Assembly (NCBI GenBank): GCA_015064735.1
Contig: SVRP01000002.1
Coordinates: forward strand, 1 to 64,000
Direction: 5' to 3'
Length of the DNA stretch: 64,000 nt
Origin: Oscillospiraceae bacterium
GTDB taxonomy: Bacteria; Bacillota; Clostridia; Oscillospirales; CAG-272
Position 1 is the first letter of the stretch, and every line of letters begins with the position of its first letter. The translations under genes were made by a program, and so were the position numbers. Shown here piece after piece: positions 16,211 to 24,875 of this stretch. The notes under the pieces were generated by a model. The model saw nothing but the letters and a program-made list of their open reading frames with translations. It was not told the origin of the DNA and ran no database searches.

Positions 16211-17593
16211 ATGACTATGGAAAAAATGTGGGCGGGAAGATTCGCCAAAGCGTTGGACAGTAAGGCTGACGATTTTAATTCATCAATCCGTTTTGACTGC
16301 AAGATGTATAAGCAAGATATAAAGGGCTCTATCGCTCATGCGCAAATGCTTGCGGCAAGGGGTATAATTTCCGTTGAAGACAAAGACGTAATAGTTGATG
16401 GACTTTGCGGAATACTAGAGGACCTTGATAGCGGTGCTCTTGAGTTTGATATGAGTTGTGAGGATATACACATGTTTGTGGAATCCGAGCTTACTAAGCG
16501 TGTTGGGGACGCCGGCAAACGACTTCATACCGCAAGAAGCCGTAACGATCAGGTTGCGGTTGACGTAAGAATGTATCTTCGCGACGAAGCAAACAAAATA
16601 AAAGAGCTTCTTAAGACTCTTGTGGCAGATATTACGGATCAGGCAGAGAAAAATAAAGCAGTAATTGTGCCCGGATATACACATTTGCAGAGAGCACAGC
16701 CTATAACCTTCGGACATCACCTTATGGCATATTCTATGATGCTTTTGCGTGATATTGGAAGAATAGACGACGCGCTTGCAAGAATGAATTACTCCCCGTT
16801 GGGTTCATGCGCGTTGGCGGGTACGACCTATGATACCGACAGACGTATGGAGGCACAAGATCTCGGGTTTGACGGTATAACCCTTAATAGTATAGACGGA
16901 GTGTCAGACCGCGACTTCTGCATTGAATTTATGAGCGCATTTGCTACGGTTATGATGCACTTGTCGCGCTTTTCCGAAGAAATAATTCTCTGGTCAAGTT
17001 GGGAATTTAAATTTGTTGAGCTGGACGATTCTTTTACTACGGGTTCTTCGATCATGCCTCAAAAGAAAAATTCTGATATGGCAGAACTCGTAAGAGGAAA
17101 AACGGGAAGAGTATACGGCAATCTTATGGCAATACTCACTCTTATGAAAGGATTGCCATTAGCATATAACAAGGATATGCAGGAGGACAAGGAGGCTCTC
17201 TTTGACTCTATAGAAACCGTAAAAATGTGTCTTGATATATTTGCTCCCATGATAAGAACAATGAGAGTCAAGGCGGAAAATATGTACAAGGCAGCTCAGG
17301 AAGGCTTTATAAATGCAACCGACCTTGCGGACTATCTTGTACGTAAGGGAATGCCCTTCAGAAGCGCCTATAAAATTGTAGGACAGATAGTAGCCGAATG
17401 TATTGAGAAGAAATGCGTGCTTGACAATCTTCCTATGGAAGCATACCTTGCGCGCAGTGAGTTGTTCGAGGATGATCTGTATGATGAAATATCTCTTGAA
17501 ACCTGCGTATCAAAGCGTATTTCTGAGGGAGGAACGTCGGTTTCATCCGTTGAAGCGCAGATATCCTACGTCAGAGGAGAACTTGAAAAATGA
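16211..17593 (+). CDS. argH: Argininosuccinate lyase
   Basis: The 460-residue enzyme splits argininosuccinate into arginine and fumarate, the last pathway step. It begins with MWAGRFAK and has HTARSRNDQVAVD, TFGHHLMAYS, and the fumarase/aspartase superfamily signature GSSIMPQKKNSD around residue 280. The start may be ATG 16211 or ATG 16217 (MEKMWAGRF); neither has a clear ribosome binding site. Its stop overlaps the argC start by four bases. Confidence 0.96.
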   Translation: MTMEKMWAGRFAKALDSKADDFNSSIRFDCKMYKQDIKGSIAHAQMLAARGIISVEDKDVIVDGLCGILEDLDSGALEFDMSCEDIHMFVESELTKRVGDAGKRLHTARSRNDQVAVDVRMYLRDEANKIKELLKTLVADITDQAEKNKAVIVPGYTHLQRAQPITFGHHLMAYSMMLLRDIGRIDDALARMNYSPLGSCALAGTTYDTDRRMEAQDLGFDGITLNSIDGVSDRDFCIEFMSAFATVMMHLSRFSEEIILWSSWEFKFVELDDSFTTGSSIMPQKKNSDMAELVRGKTGRVYGNLMAILTLMKGLPLAYNKDMQEDKEALFDSIETVKMCLDIFAPMIRTMRVKAENMYKAAQEGFINATDLADYLVRKGMPFRSAYKIVGQIVAECIEKKCVLDNLPMEAYLARSELFEDDLYDEISLETCVSKRISEGGTSVSSVEAQISYVRGELEK

Positions 17594-18519
17594 AAAAAAT
17601 ATTTATAGACGGAAGTGTCGGAACTACGGGATTGAGAATTTTTGAGCGTTTGTCTGATAGAAGTGATCTTGAAATGATAACTCTTCCCGAGGATATGCGT
17701 AAGGATCCCGAGGCAAGAAAAAAAGCACTCAACTCATGCGACGTTGCTTTCCTTTGTCTTCCCGATGCGGCGGCGATTGAAGCTGTTGAGATGATTGATA
17801 ATCCCAACGTTACCGTAATAGATGCATCAACGGCTCATAGAACAAATGAGGGCTGGTGCTACGGGTTTCCCGAGCTTTCCGAGGATATATTAAATAAGCT
17901 TTCAGGTGCTAAAAGAATAGCAGTCCCCGGATGTCATGCAAGCGGATTTATTTCTTTGGTCTATCCTTTGATTGAAGCGGGAATTCTTTCCGAGGATACA
18001 AAGCTTACGTGTCATTCGATTACAGGATACAGTGGGGGCGGAAAAAAGATGATCGCCGAGTATGAGGCTGAGGATAAGGACTTCTTGCTTGGTGCTCCCA
18101 GACAGTATGGAATAGGTCAGCAGCATAAGCATCTTAAGGAAATGAAAAAAATAACCGGACTGAAGAGCGAACCGATTTTCTGTCCTATAGTTTCTGATTT
18201 TTACAGCGGAATGACTGTTACCGTTCCGATATTTGCAACCGATTTAAAATACGGAACGATTGATGATGTAAAAAAAATATACGAAAATAAATACAACGGA
18301 AGTATCGTTAAGTACGTTGAAGGTGCAGACGACGGCGGATTTATTTCCGCACACAAGCTTTCAGGCAAGGATTCTATGCAGATAACGGTTGCGGGTAATG
18401 AGGATAGAATTTTGCTTATTGCAATGTACGATAACCTTGGCAAAGGAGCATCCGGCGCGGCAGTTGAATGCTTGAACTACGTTCTCGGAGCTTCACCCGA
18501 GACAGGACTTGAATTGTAA
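17590..18519 (+). CDS. argC: N-acetyl-gamma-glutamyl-phosphate reductase (short type)
   Basis: The 309-residue enzyme reduces N-acetylglutamyl phosphate to the semialdehyde with NADPH. It begins with a nucleotide-binding segment IFIDGSVGTTGLRIFERL; the catalytic cysteine is in AVPGCHASGF (about Cys115). Its length and sequence fit the shorter type 2 AGPR rather than the ~345-residue type 1. It starts inside the argH stop region (ATGA overlap), so translation is probably coupled. Confidence 0.94.
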   Translation: MKKIFIDGSVGTTGLRIFERLSDRSDLEMITLPEDMRKDPEARKKALNSCDVAFLCLPDAAAIEAVEMIDNPNVTVIDASTAHRTNEGWCYGFPELSEDILNKLSGAKRIAVPGCHASGFISLVYPLIEAGILSEDTKLTCHSITGYSGGGKKMIAEYEAEDKDFLLGAPRQYGIGQQHKHLKEMKKITGLKSEPIFCPIVSDFYSGMTVTVPIFATDLKYGTIDDVKKIYENKYNGSIVKYVEGADDGGFISAHKLSGKDSMQITVAGNEDRILLIAMYDNLGKGASGAAVECLNYVLGASPETGLEL

Positions 18520-18534
18520 TTACAGGAGAAAAAT

Positions 18535-19746
18535 ATGAAACAGATAAATGGCGGAGTTTGCGCAGCGAAGGGCTTTACGGCAAACGGAATACACTGCGGA
18601 ATAAGAAAAAATAAATCCAAAAGAGATATTGCACTTATTTACAGCGAGATACCTGCAAATGCAGCGGCGGTTTATACCCAAAATCTTGTAAAGGGCGCTC
18701 CTTTGATTGTTACTAAAAATAACATTTCAGACGGAAGAGCTCAGGCAATGATATGTAATAGCGGTAACGCAAATACTTGTAACGCAAACGGAATTGAGAT
18801 TGCCGAGACCATGTGCGAGCTTCTTGCAAAGGAAATGAACATATCGGCAAAGGACGTTATAGTAGCGTCTACAGGTGTTATCGGACAGCCTTTGGATATT
18901 ACTCCTATTGCAAACGGAATTCCCGCGCTTGTAGCCGGCTTGGGCGATAACAGCGAATATGCATGCGAAGGAATAATGACAACCGATACAAAGAAAAAGG
19001 AAATTTCCATTGAATTTGAAATCGGCGGTGTAAAGTGTAAAATGGGCGGAATTGCAAAGGGAAGCGGTATGATTCATCCCAACATGGCAACTATGCTCGT
19101 TTTTGTAACCACAGACTGTGCTATTTCCTCGGAAATGCTTGAAAAGGCATTGAAGGAAGATGTAAAATCGTCCTTTAATATGGTGAGCGTTGACGGCGAT
19201 ACCTCAACTAACGACATGGTTTCTATTATGGCAAACGGAATGGCAGGAAATGCTGAAATAACCGAGGACGGAGAAGCATTTTATACATTCTGTGAGGCGC
19301 TTCATGCGGTTACCGCTTATCTTTGCCGCATGATTGCGGGAGACGGTGAGGGTGCTACAAAGCTTCTTGAGTGTATTGTTACGGGAGCTTGTGATAATGC
19401 CAATGCAAAGATAGTCGCAAAATCGGTTATTTGCTCGTCGCTCTTTAAGGCGGCAATGTTTGGTGCGGACGCAAACTGGGGACGCGTTCTCTGTGCTATC
19501 GGATACAGCGGCGCAAACGTAGATATAAATGCAGTTGACGTTACCTTCAAGTCCTCAAAGGGAGAGATAACCGTGTGCGTAAACGGTGCAGGTGTTGATT
19601 TCTCGGAAGAAAAGGCAAAGGAAATACTTCTTGAGGATGAAATTCAGATACTCATCGAGCTTAATACGGCAAACGGAACGGCAACCGCATGGGGCTGCGA
19701 CCTTACTTACGATTACGTAAAAATAAACGGAGATTACAGAACATAA
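18535..19746 (+). CDS. argJ: Bifunctional ornithine acetyltransferase / N-acetylglutamate synthase
   Basis: The 403-residue protein recycles the acetyl group from N-acetylornithine to glutamate and, in bifunctional forms, also makes N-acetylglutamate from acetyl-CoA. The self-cleavage site is in NMATMLVFVTTD; Thr about 186 becomes the nucleophile of the beta chain. KGSGMIHPNMAT and the C-terminal TANGTATAWGCDLTYDYV match the family. No argA or argE is seen, consistent with a cyclic pathway relying on ArgJ. GGAG ribosome binding site upstream. Confidence 0.96.
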   Translation: MKQINGGVCAAKGFTANGIHCGIRKNKSKRDIALIYSEIPANAAAVYTQNLVKGAPLIVTKNNISDGRAQAMICNSGNANTCNANGIEIAETMCELLAKEMNISAKDVIVASTGVIGQPLDITPIANGIPALVAGLGDNSEYACEGIMTTDTKKKEISIEFEIGGVKCKMGGIAKGSGMIHPNMATMLVFVTTDCAISSEMLEKALKEDVKSSFNMVSVDGDTSTNDMVSIMANGMAGNAEITEDGEAFYTFCEALHAVTAYLCRMIAGDGEGATKLLECIVTGACDNANAKIVAKSVICSSLFKAAMFGADANWGRVLCAIGYSGANVDINAVDVTFKSSKGEITVCVNGAGVDFSEEKAKEILLEDEIQILIELNTANGTATAWGCDLTYDYVKINGDYRT

Positions 19747-19765
19747 GCTCTTGCTTGGAGGAAAT

Positions 19766-20638
19766 ATGGATATAAATAACAATCAACGCGCGCAGATACT
19801 TGTGGAAGCGTTGCCTTACATAAAGAAATATTACAATAAAATTATCGTTGTAAAATACGGCGGTAACGCAATGATAAACGAGGATCTTAAGGAAGCGGTA
19901 ATGGGAGATATCGTTTTGCTGTCTCTTATTGGAATTAAGGTGGTTCTCGTTCATGGCGGAGGCCCGGAAATAACCGAAATGCTTGGTAAGATAGGGAAGA
20001 AGACCGAATTTGTTAACGGTTTGAGAGTAACCGATAAGGAGTCCGTTGATATAGTACAGATGGTTCTCGCAGGAAAGATAAATAAAAATCTTGTAAATCT
20101 TCTCCAAAGCAAAGGCGGCAAGGCAATCGGTCTTTGCGGAATTGACGGGCACATGATAAAAGCAGAAATGCTTGATGAGCGTCTTGGATACGTCGGTGAA
20201 ATAACTGATGTAAACGTACAGCCTATTCTTGACGTTCTTGAAAAGGGCTACATTCCCGTAATTGCTACCGTCGGATATGACAATGAGGGTAACAGCTATA
20301 ACATAAACGCAGATACCGCGGCAGCAAGAATTGCCGGTCAGCTTAAGTGCGAAAGTCTTATTTCCATGACCGATATTGCAGGCATTTTGAGAGATAAGGA
20401 CGATCCCTCGACTCTTATTTCGGAAATCAACGTAAGTGATGCGCCACAGCTCATAAGAGAAGGCGTAATAAGCGGCGGAATGATTCCGAAAATAAATTGT
20501 TGTATAGAAGCCATTCGTCGCGGTGTCGGTAAGGTGTTTGTTATCGACGGAAGAATTCCTCATGCAATTTTGATAGAAACCTTGACTGATGAAGGTATCG
20601 GCACAATGTTTACTTCGGGGAGTGCATATGAACATTAA
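19766..20638 (+). CDS. argB: Acetylglutamate kinase
   Basis: The 290-residue amino-acid kinase phosphorylates N-acetylglutamate. Seen are VVKYGGNAM (phosphate-binding lysine), VLVHGGGPEI (substrate glycine-rich loop) and GGMIPKI near the C-terminus. The start is ATG 19766, just after TTGGAGG; an in-frame TTG at 19751 would include that site. This step is the usual arginine feedback point; the length alone does not settle arginine sensitivity. It overlaps argD by 11 bases. Confidence 0.96.
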   Translation: MDINNNQRAQILVEALPYIKKYYNKIIVVKYGGNAMINEDLKEAVMGDIVLLSLIGIKVVLVHGGGPEITEMLGKIGKKTEFVNGLRVTDKESVDIVQMVLAGKINKNLVNLLQSKGGKAIGLCGIDGHMIKAEMLDERLGYVGEITDVNVQPILDVLEKGYIPVIATVGYDNEGNSYNINADTAAARIAGQLKCESLISMTDIAGILRDKDDPSTLISEINVSDAPQLIREGVISGGMIPKINCCIEAIRRGVGKVFVIDGRIPHAILIETLTDEGIGTMFTSGSAYEH

Positions 20639-21791
20639 AGAGCTTGATAAGGAATATATTGCCCCCACGTATGCGAGATTTCCGCTCTGCCTTGTTTCGG
20701 GTAAGGGTTCTCGTGTTATAGATGATGAGGGAAAAGAGTATATTGATTTAGGTACAGGTATTGCTGTAAACGGGTTTGGATATTCGGATGAAGAATGGAT
20801 AGGTGCCGTAACCGAACAGCTTAGAAAGGTTCAGCATACGTCGAATCTTTACTTTAGCGAGCCTTGCGCGCGACTTGCGGAACAGCTTTGCGTTCGCACG
20901 GGTATGAAAAAGGTTTTCTTCTCAAATTCGGGCGCTGAGGCAAACGAGTGTGCGATTAAGGCGGCGAGAAAGTACGGGGAAATAAACAAGGGCGCGGAAT
21001 ATACAACAATAATAACCTTAAAGGACAGTTTCCACGGAAGAACTCTTACAACTCTTGCGGCAACAGGTCAGGATGTATTTCATAAGGATTTTCTTCCACT
21101 AACCGACGGATTCGTATATGCCGAGGCTAATAATATTGAAAGCGTAAAAGAACTTGCAAAAGAAAACAAGTGCTGCGCCGTTATGTTTGAGGTCGTTCAG
21201 GGAGAAGGCGGTGTACGTCCTCTTACAATAGAGTTCCTTAAGGCTTTGGAAGCATTTGCTAAGGAGCAAGACCTGCTTTTGATAGCTGATGAGGTACAGA
21301 CAGGAAACGGAAGAACTGGTAAACTTTACGGTTATATGAATTTCGATATAACTCCTGATATCGTATCCACCGCAAAGGGATTGGGCGGAGGCTTGCCTAT
21401 TGGCGCCACAATGCTCGGAGAAAAAGTGCAGGATGTGCTTGGAGCAGGTATGCACGGTTCGACCTTTGGCGGAAATCCCGTTTGCTGCGCAGGAGCGCTT
21501 AACGTAATTTCCAGACTTACAGATGAACTTCTCGAGGGAGTAGTCGAAAGAAGTAACTATATTTTCAGCGAGCTTAACGGCGCAAAAGGAATAAAAAGTG
21601 TAAGCGGTCTTGGACTTATGATCGGAGTTGAAACCGAAAAGGATGCAAGTGAGGTTATTACTACTTGCAGAAACAAAGGCGTTATAGTTATAAAGGCAAA
21701 GCATAAGGTTCGCCTTTTGCCTGCGCTTAATATAGATATGGACGACCTGAAAAAGGCAATTAAAATACTTAAGGAGGCATGCGCGGAATGA
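20628..21791 (+). CDS. argD: Acetylornithine aminotransferase
   Basis: The 387-residue PLP enzyme (class III aminotransferase) converts N-acetylglutamate semialdehyde to N-acetylornithine. Motifs: VFFSNSGAEANECAIKAAR, LIADEVQTGNGRTG (PLP-binding Asp) and STAKGLGGGLPIGA with the Schiff-base lysine. The start is ATG 20628, inside the end of argB after GGGGAG. It overlaps argF by four bases. Confidence 0.95.
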   Translation: MNIKELDKEYIAPTYARFPLCLVSGKGSRVIDDEGKEYIDLGTGIAVNGFGYSDEEWIGAVTEQLRKVQHTSNLYFSEPCARLAEQLCVRTGMKKVFFSNSGAEANECAIKAARKYGEINKGAEYTTIITLKDSFHGRTLTTLAATGQDVFHKDFLPLTDGFVYAEANNIESVKELAKENKCCAVMFEVVQGEGGVRPLTIEFLKALEAFAKEQDLLLIADEVQTGNGRTGKLYGYMNFDITPDIVSTAKGLGGGLPIGATMLGEKVQDVLGAGMHGSTFGGNPVCCAGALNVISRLTDELLEGVVERSNYIFSELNGAKGIKSVSGLGLMIGVETEKDASEVITTCRNKGVIVIKAKHKVRLLPALNIDMDDLKKAIKILKEACAE

Positions 21792-22690
21792 AGCATCTTT
21801 TGAAATTAATGGATCTGTCGGAGCAGGAGATAAATGAAATACTCAACCTTGCAGATCAGCTCAAATATGAGAAAAAGAACGGAATCAAGCATCATATACT
21901 TGAAGGAAAGACCTTGGGACTTATATTTTCCAAGGCATCTACACGTACCCGAGTTTCCTTTGAGGTAGGTATGTATGACCTTGGCGGCTCTGCGCTTTTC
22001 CTCAGTGCGCGTGATCTCCAGATTGGTCGCGGAGAACCTGTGGAGGATACTGCAAGGGTTCTTTCGAGATATCTCGACGGTATCATGATTAGAACGTTTG
22101 CGCAATCCGAGGTTGAAGATCTTGCAAAATACGGTTCTATTCCGATAATAAACGGACTGACCGATTACTGTCATCCATGCCAGGTTCTTGCTGACCTTAT
22201 GACGATTCGTGAGCATAAGGGAGTCATAAAAGGGAATAAGCTTTGCTATATCGGAGACGGCAATAATATGACCAACTCCTTAATAGTTGGCGGAATTAAA
22301 ATGGGTATGACTGTATCTGTTGCTTGTCCTAAGGGATACGAACCTGATGCGGAGCTTATGAAGTGGGCGAGTGAGACCGGTAGATTCACCTGTACAGATA
22401 ACGTTTTTGAGGCTGCTAAGAACGCAGATGTTCTTTATACTGACGTATGGGCGTCTATGGGACAGGAGGCAGAAGCTGAAGAAAGAAAGAGAATTTTCAA
22501 GGGCTACCAGATAAACTCTGATGTTATGGCGGTTGCTCATGACGATGCAATGGTTCTTCACTGCCTTCCTGCACATAGAGAAGAAGAAATCACCGCTGAA
22601 GTCTTTGAATCTCATGCCAATGAAATTTTTGACGAAGCGGAAAATAGATTGCATGCACAAAAGGCTGTTCTTGTTAAGTGCCTTGCATAA
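21788..22690 (+). CDS. argF: Ornithine carbamoyltransferase
   Basis: The 300-residue enzyme makes citrulline from ornithine and carbamoyl phosphate. The carbamoyl-phosphate motif SKASTRTRVSFE, DYCHPCQVLADL, and the ornithine-site HCLPAHREEEI are intact. ATG 21788 is taken because AAGGAGG lies ten bases upstream; ATG 21779 abuts that site. It is the last gene of the arginine operon, followed by a terminator. Carbamoyl-phosphate synthase is not in the window. Confidence 0.96.
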   Translation: MKHLLKLMDLSEQEINEILNLADQLKYEKKNGIKHHILEGKTLGLIFSKASTRTRVSFEVGMYDLGGSALFLSARDLQIGRGEPVEDTARVLSRYLDGIMIRTFAQSEVEDLAKYGSIPIINGLTDYCHPCQVLADLMTIREHKGVIKGNKLCYIGDGNNMTNSLIVGGIKMGMTVSVACPKGYEPDAELMKWASETGRFTCTDNVFEAAKNADVLYTDVWASMGQEAEAEERKRIFKGYQINSDVMAVAHDDAMVLHCLPAHREEEITAEVFESHANEIFDEAENRLHAQKAVLVKCLA

Positions 22691-22721
22691 TTGTTTTGCC
22701 GTAATTTTTTATAATAAAAAT

Positions 22722-22759
22722 AGGGGCGACTGCAGTTGCAGTTGCCTCTTTCTTTTTTT
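22722..22759 (+). terminator. Terminator of the arginine operon
   Basis: AGGGGCGACTGCA pairs with TGCAGTTGCCTCT (two G-U pairs), followed by TTCTTTTTTT. Confidence 0.85.
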
Positions 22760-22964
22760 GAAATTCAATGGTCAAAAAAATAAATCCAAGCAATGACACA
22801 ATTTTGTTATAACATAACATTTTTTGTTTATTATGCACATTTTGTCTTTTGCTTTTTTGTCAGACTGAACAATCAAAAGTAATTGACAAAATGCTAAAAA
22901 AATGGTATAATGCAGTGGGAATAAGTAGTAGTTTTACTTATAACAATTTTTTAAGGAGGAATTT
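22760..22964 (+). repeat. Promoter-leader module, copy 1
   Basis: The segment from about 22760 to the start at 22965 is clearly related to 24660-24875: ATTCAAT, ATGACACAATTTTGTTATAACATAAC, a TTTGCTTTTTTGT tract, the promoter, an AGTAGTA...TTTACT hairpin (ATAAGTA 22921-22927 with TACTTAT 22935-22941) and TTTTAAGGAGGAATTTATGAA. It puts two unrelated coding regions under the same kind of control. Confidence 0.7.
22883..22911 (+). promoter_or_regulatory. Promoter of the solute-binding lipoprotein
   Basis: TTGACA (22883-22888) and TATAAT (22906-22911) with a 17-bp spacer. Confidence 0.85.
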
Positions 22965-24503
22965 ATGAAAAAAACAGTGAAAATTTTAGCAATGCTCCTG
23001 GTTCTCCTCATGATCGTTCCTGTAATCGTATCATGCGGCAAGGATAAGGGCGGCGCAACCGGGAATACAGATGCAAACTCTGATGTTCTCGGCGGTGATG
23101 ACAGTTCATCAAGCGAGATTATTACCGACCAGTACGGTCAGCCTGTTGTTGATGACGGTATTAGAGACACCTTTGACGGTGAAACGGTAACGGTTCTCAT
23201 CAGATCGGCTGAGCAGTATATGAGAGAGTGGACATCTGACACTAAAGAACCCGATACTCTCCAGACAGCTATCTTCAAGCGTAACGCAGACGTTCAGACT
23301 CAGCTTAACGTAAGACTCAATCTTTATAAGAATACCGAATCTGATGAAAAGATGAACGACCTTATTCTGAGAGATTTCAAGAGCGGAGCAGGTCAGTTCC
23401 ATATCATAAGCAACTATGCGGCATACTCCGGAACCATGAACAACATCGGAGGATTTATGAACCTTCGTAACGCTCAGCTTTATAATATGAATCTTGACCA
23501 GCCTTACTGGAATCAGAATTTCATAAGCGAAGCAGAGTGCTACGATAAGCTCTTCCTCGCGGTTGGTGACGTTAACCTTTCCGTTTTCGACCGTTGCCAC
23601 GTTGTATTCTTTAACAAGGCAAAGGCTACCGAGCGTCTCGGTGACTTCGACCAGCTCTACCAGATGGTTCTTGATAAGGAATGGACGTACGACGTCCTTT
23701 ACGAGATGGTTGCTGATATCCACGAGGATAACGGTACCACCGACGAAAGCGATGACTTCTACGGACTCGCATCGATTAGGGGCTCTGAGTTCTGCGACGG
23801 TTTCCTTTATGCGTTCAATGCAAAATTGACACAGAAGGACGGAGATACCGACAAGAGAGTCCTCGTAAGCGATACCAACTACACCAAGACTTCGAATGCA
23901 TTTAGTAAGGTTGCTGAGTTCTGGGCTACCGACGGAACCATAGTAATCGAGGGCTCCGGAGCAAACTATGATTTCTTTACTCAGGGTCATGCGCTCTTTG
24001 ACATCGACGTAGTTTACCACTATGAATCGGGTCTTGAGAAACTCAAGAACATGGAAGACGGATTCGGTGTTCTTCCTATGCCTATGTATGATACCGACCA
24101 GGGCGAGTATTACACCGGTGTACAGGATGCTCACAACATAATGGGTGTAGCTTACAATACTACCTTTGATTACGGCTTGATAAGTGCTGTTATGGAGAAG
24201 TTTAACTCTCTCAGCTACTCAAGTGTTCGTCCTCTCTACATAGAGAAGATCGTTAAGGGACAGATCCTTGACAAGAACTCTTCCGAGGTATTTACTCTTA
24301 TTATTAACGGCGCTCGTTGGGACTATGCTGATATTTACCGCGGTGCTTGCGGCTCTATCCGTCAAAATCTTTGGAGAGGACCTCTTGGTAAGCTTCTCAG
24401 CACCCCCGGTTCTACCGACTTTTCTCAGGCATATACGGCAAACTCCACCAGCTTGACCGAAAGCCTTGACGAATTCGATAAATTCATAGAAAAGGCATTC
24501 TGA
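22965..24503 (+). CDS. Extracellular solute-binding lipoprotein (ABC sugar type)
   Basis: The 512-residue protein has a lipoprotein signal: hydrophobic segment to about residue 23 and lipobox IVSC with Cys24, then a Gly/Asp/Ser-rich linker. The mature part resembles family 1 solute-binding proteins for sugars (DVQTQLNVRLN, YNTTFDYG near the C-terminus). It should be tethered to the outer membrane face and deliver ligand to an ABC permease, but no permease or ATPase gene is nearby, so it is an orphan. The strong promoter and AAGGAGGA site suggest high expression. The ligand is unknown. Confidence 0.78.
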   Translation: MKKTVKILAMLLVLLMIVPVIVSCGKDKGGATGNTDANSDVLGGDDSSSSEIITDQYGQPVVDDGIRDTFDGETVTVLIRSAEQYMREWTSDTKEPDTLQTAIFKRNADVQTQLNVRLNLYKNTESDEKMNDLILRDFKSGAGQFHIISNYAAYSGTMNNIGGFMNLRNAQLYNMNLDQPYWNQNFISEAECYDKLFLAVGDVNLSVFDRCHVVFFNKAKATERLGDFDQLYQMVLDKEWTYDVLYEMVADIHEDNGTTDESDDFYGLASIRGSEFCDGFLYAFNAKLTQKDGDTDKRVLVSDTNYTKTSNAFSKVAEFWATDGTIVIEGSGANYDFFTQGHALFDIDVVYHYESGLEKLKNMEDGFGVLPMPMYDTDQGEYYTGVQDAHNIMGVAYNTTFDYGLISAVMEKFNSLSYSSVRPLYIEKIVKGQILDKNSSEVFTLIINGARWDYADIYRGACGSIRQNLWRGPLGKLLSTPGSTDFSQAYTANSTSLTESLDEFDKFIEKAF

Positions 24504-24623
24504 TTTGCCGGAAAAACCAAATTAAAACAAAAACTACTTGTTCGTTTGCCGGAGTGAAATGCAGCTTTTCATAGATGCGTAGTGTACGCAGAGAAGGGGA
24601 AGGCTGTAAACTTTAGCATCAAT

Positions 24624-24659
24624 CAGTGGGTCCAACTGCAATTGCGGTTGGACCCACTG
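24624..24659 (+). terminator. Hairpin after the solute-binding protein gene
   Basis: CAGTGGGTCCAACTGCA pairs with TGCGGTTGGACCCACTG, a 17-bp stem. The following TTCTTATAT is a poor T-run. The 120 bp between the stop codon and the hairpin hold no gene that I can see. Confidence 0.65.
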
Positions 24660-24875
24660 TTCTTATATATTCAATATAATTATGTAAGTATTTTATCAAG
24701 CTAATGATACAAATTTGCTATAAAATAACCGTTTTTGGGTATTGTGTATATTTTGACGTTTGCTTTTTTGTTAGACTACACAAATAAAAATAATTGACAA
24801 TTTCCATAAAAAATGATATAATAGAGCGAGAGAAAAGTAGTATTTTTACTCATAATTACTTTTAAGGAGGAATTT
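24660..24875 (+). repeat. Promoter-leader module, copy 2
   Basis: This is the second copy of the 22760-22964 region: ATTCAAT, ATGATACAAATTTGCTATAAAATAAC, TTTGCTTTTTTGTTAGACTA, promoter, AGTAGTATTTTTACT and the identical TTTTAAGGAGGAATTTATGAA before the next gene. Sequence has diverged between the elements, but order, spacing and core motifs are kept. Confidence 0.7.
24794..24822 (+). promoter_or_regulatory. Promoter of the metallo-beta-lactamase-fold lipoprotein
   Basis: TTGACA (24794-24799) and TATAAT (24817-24822) with a 17-bp spacer, same layout as at 22883. Confidence 0.85.
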
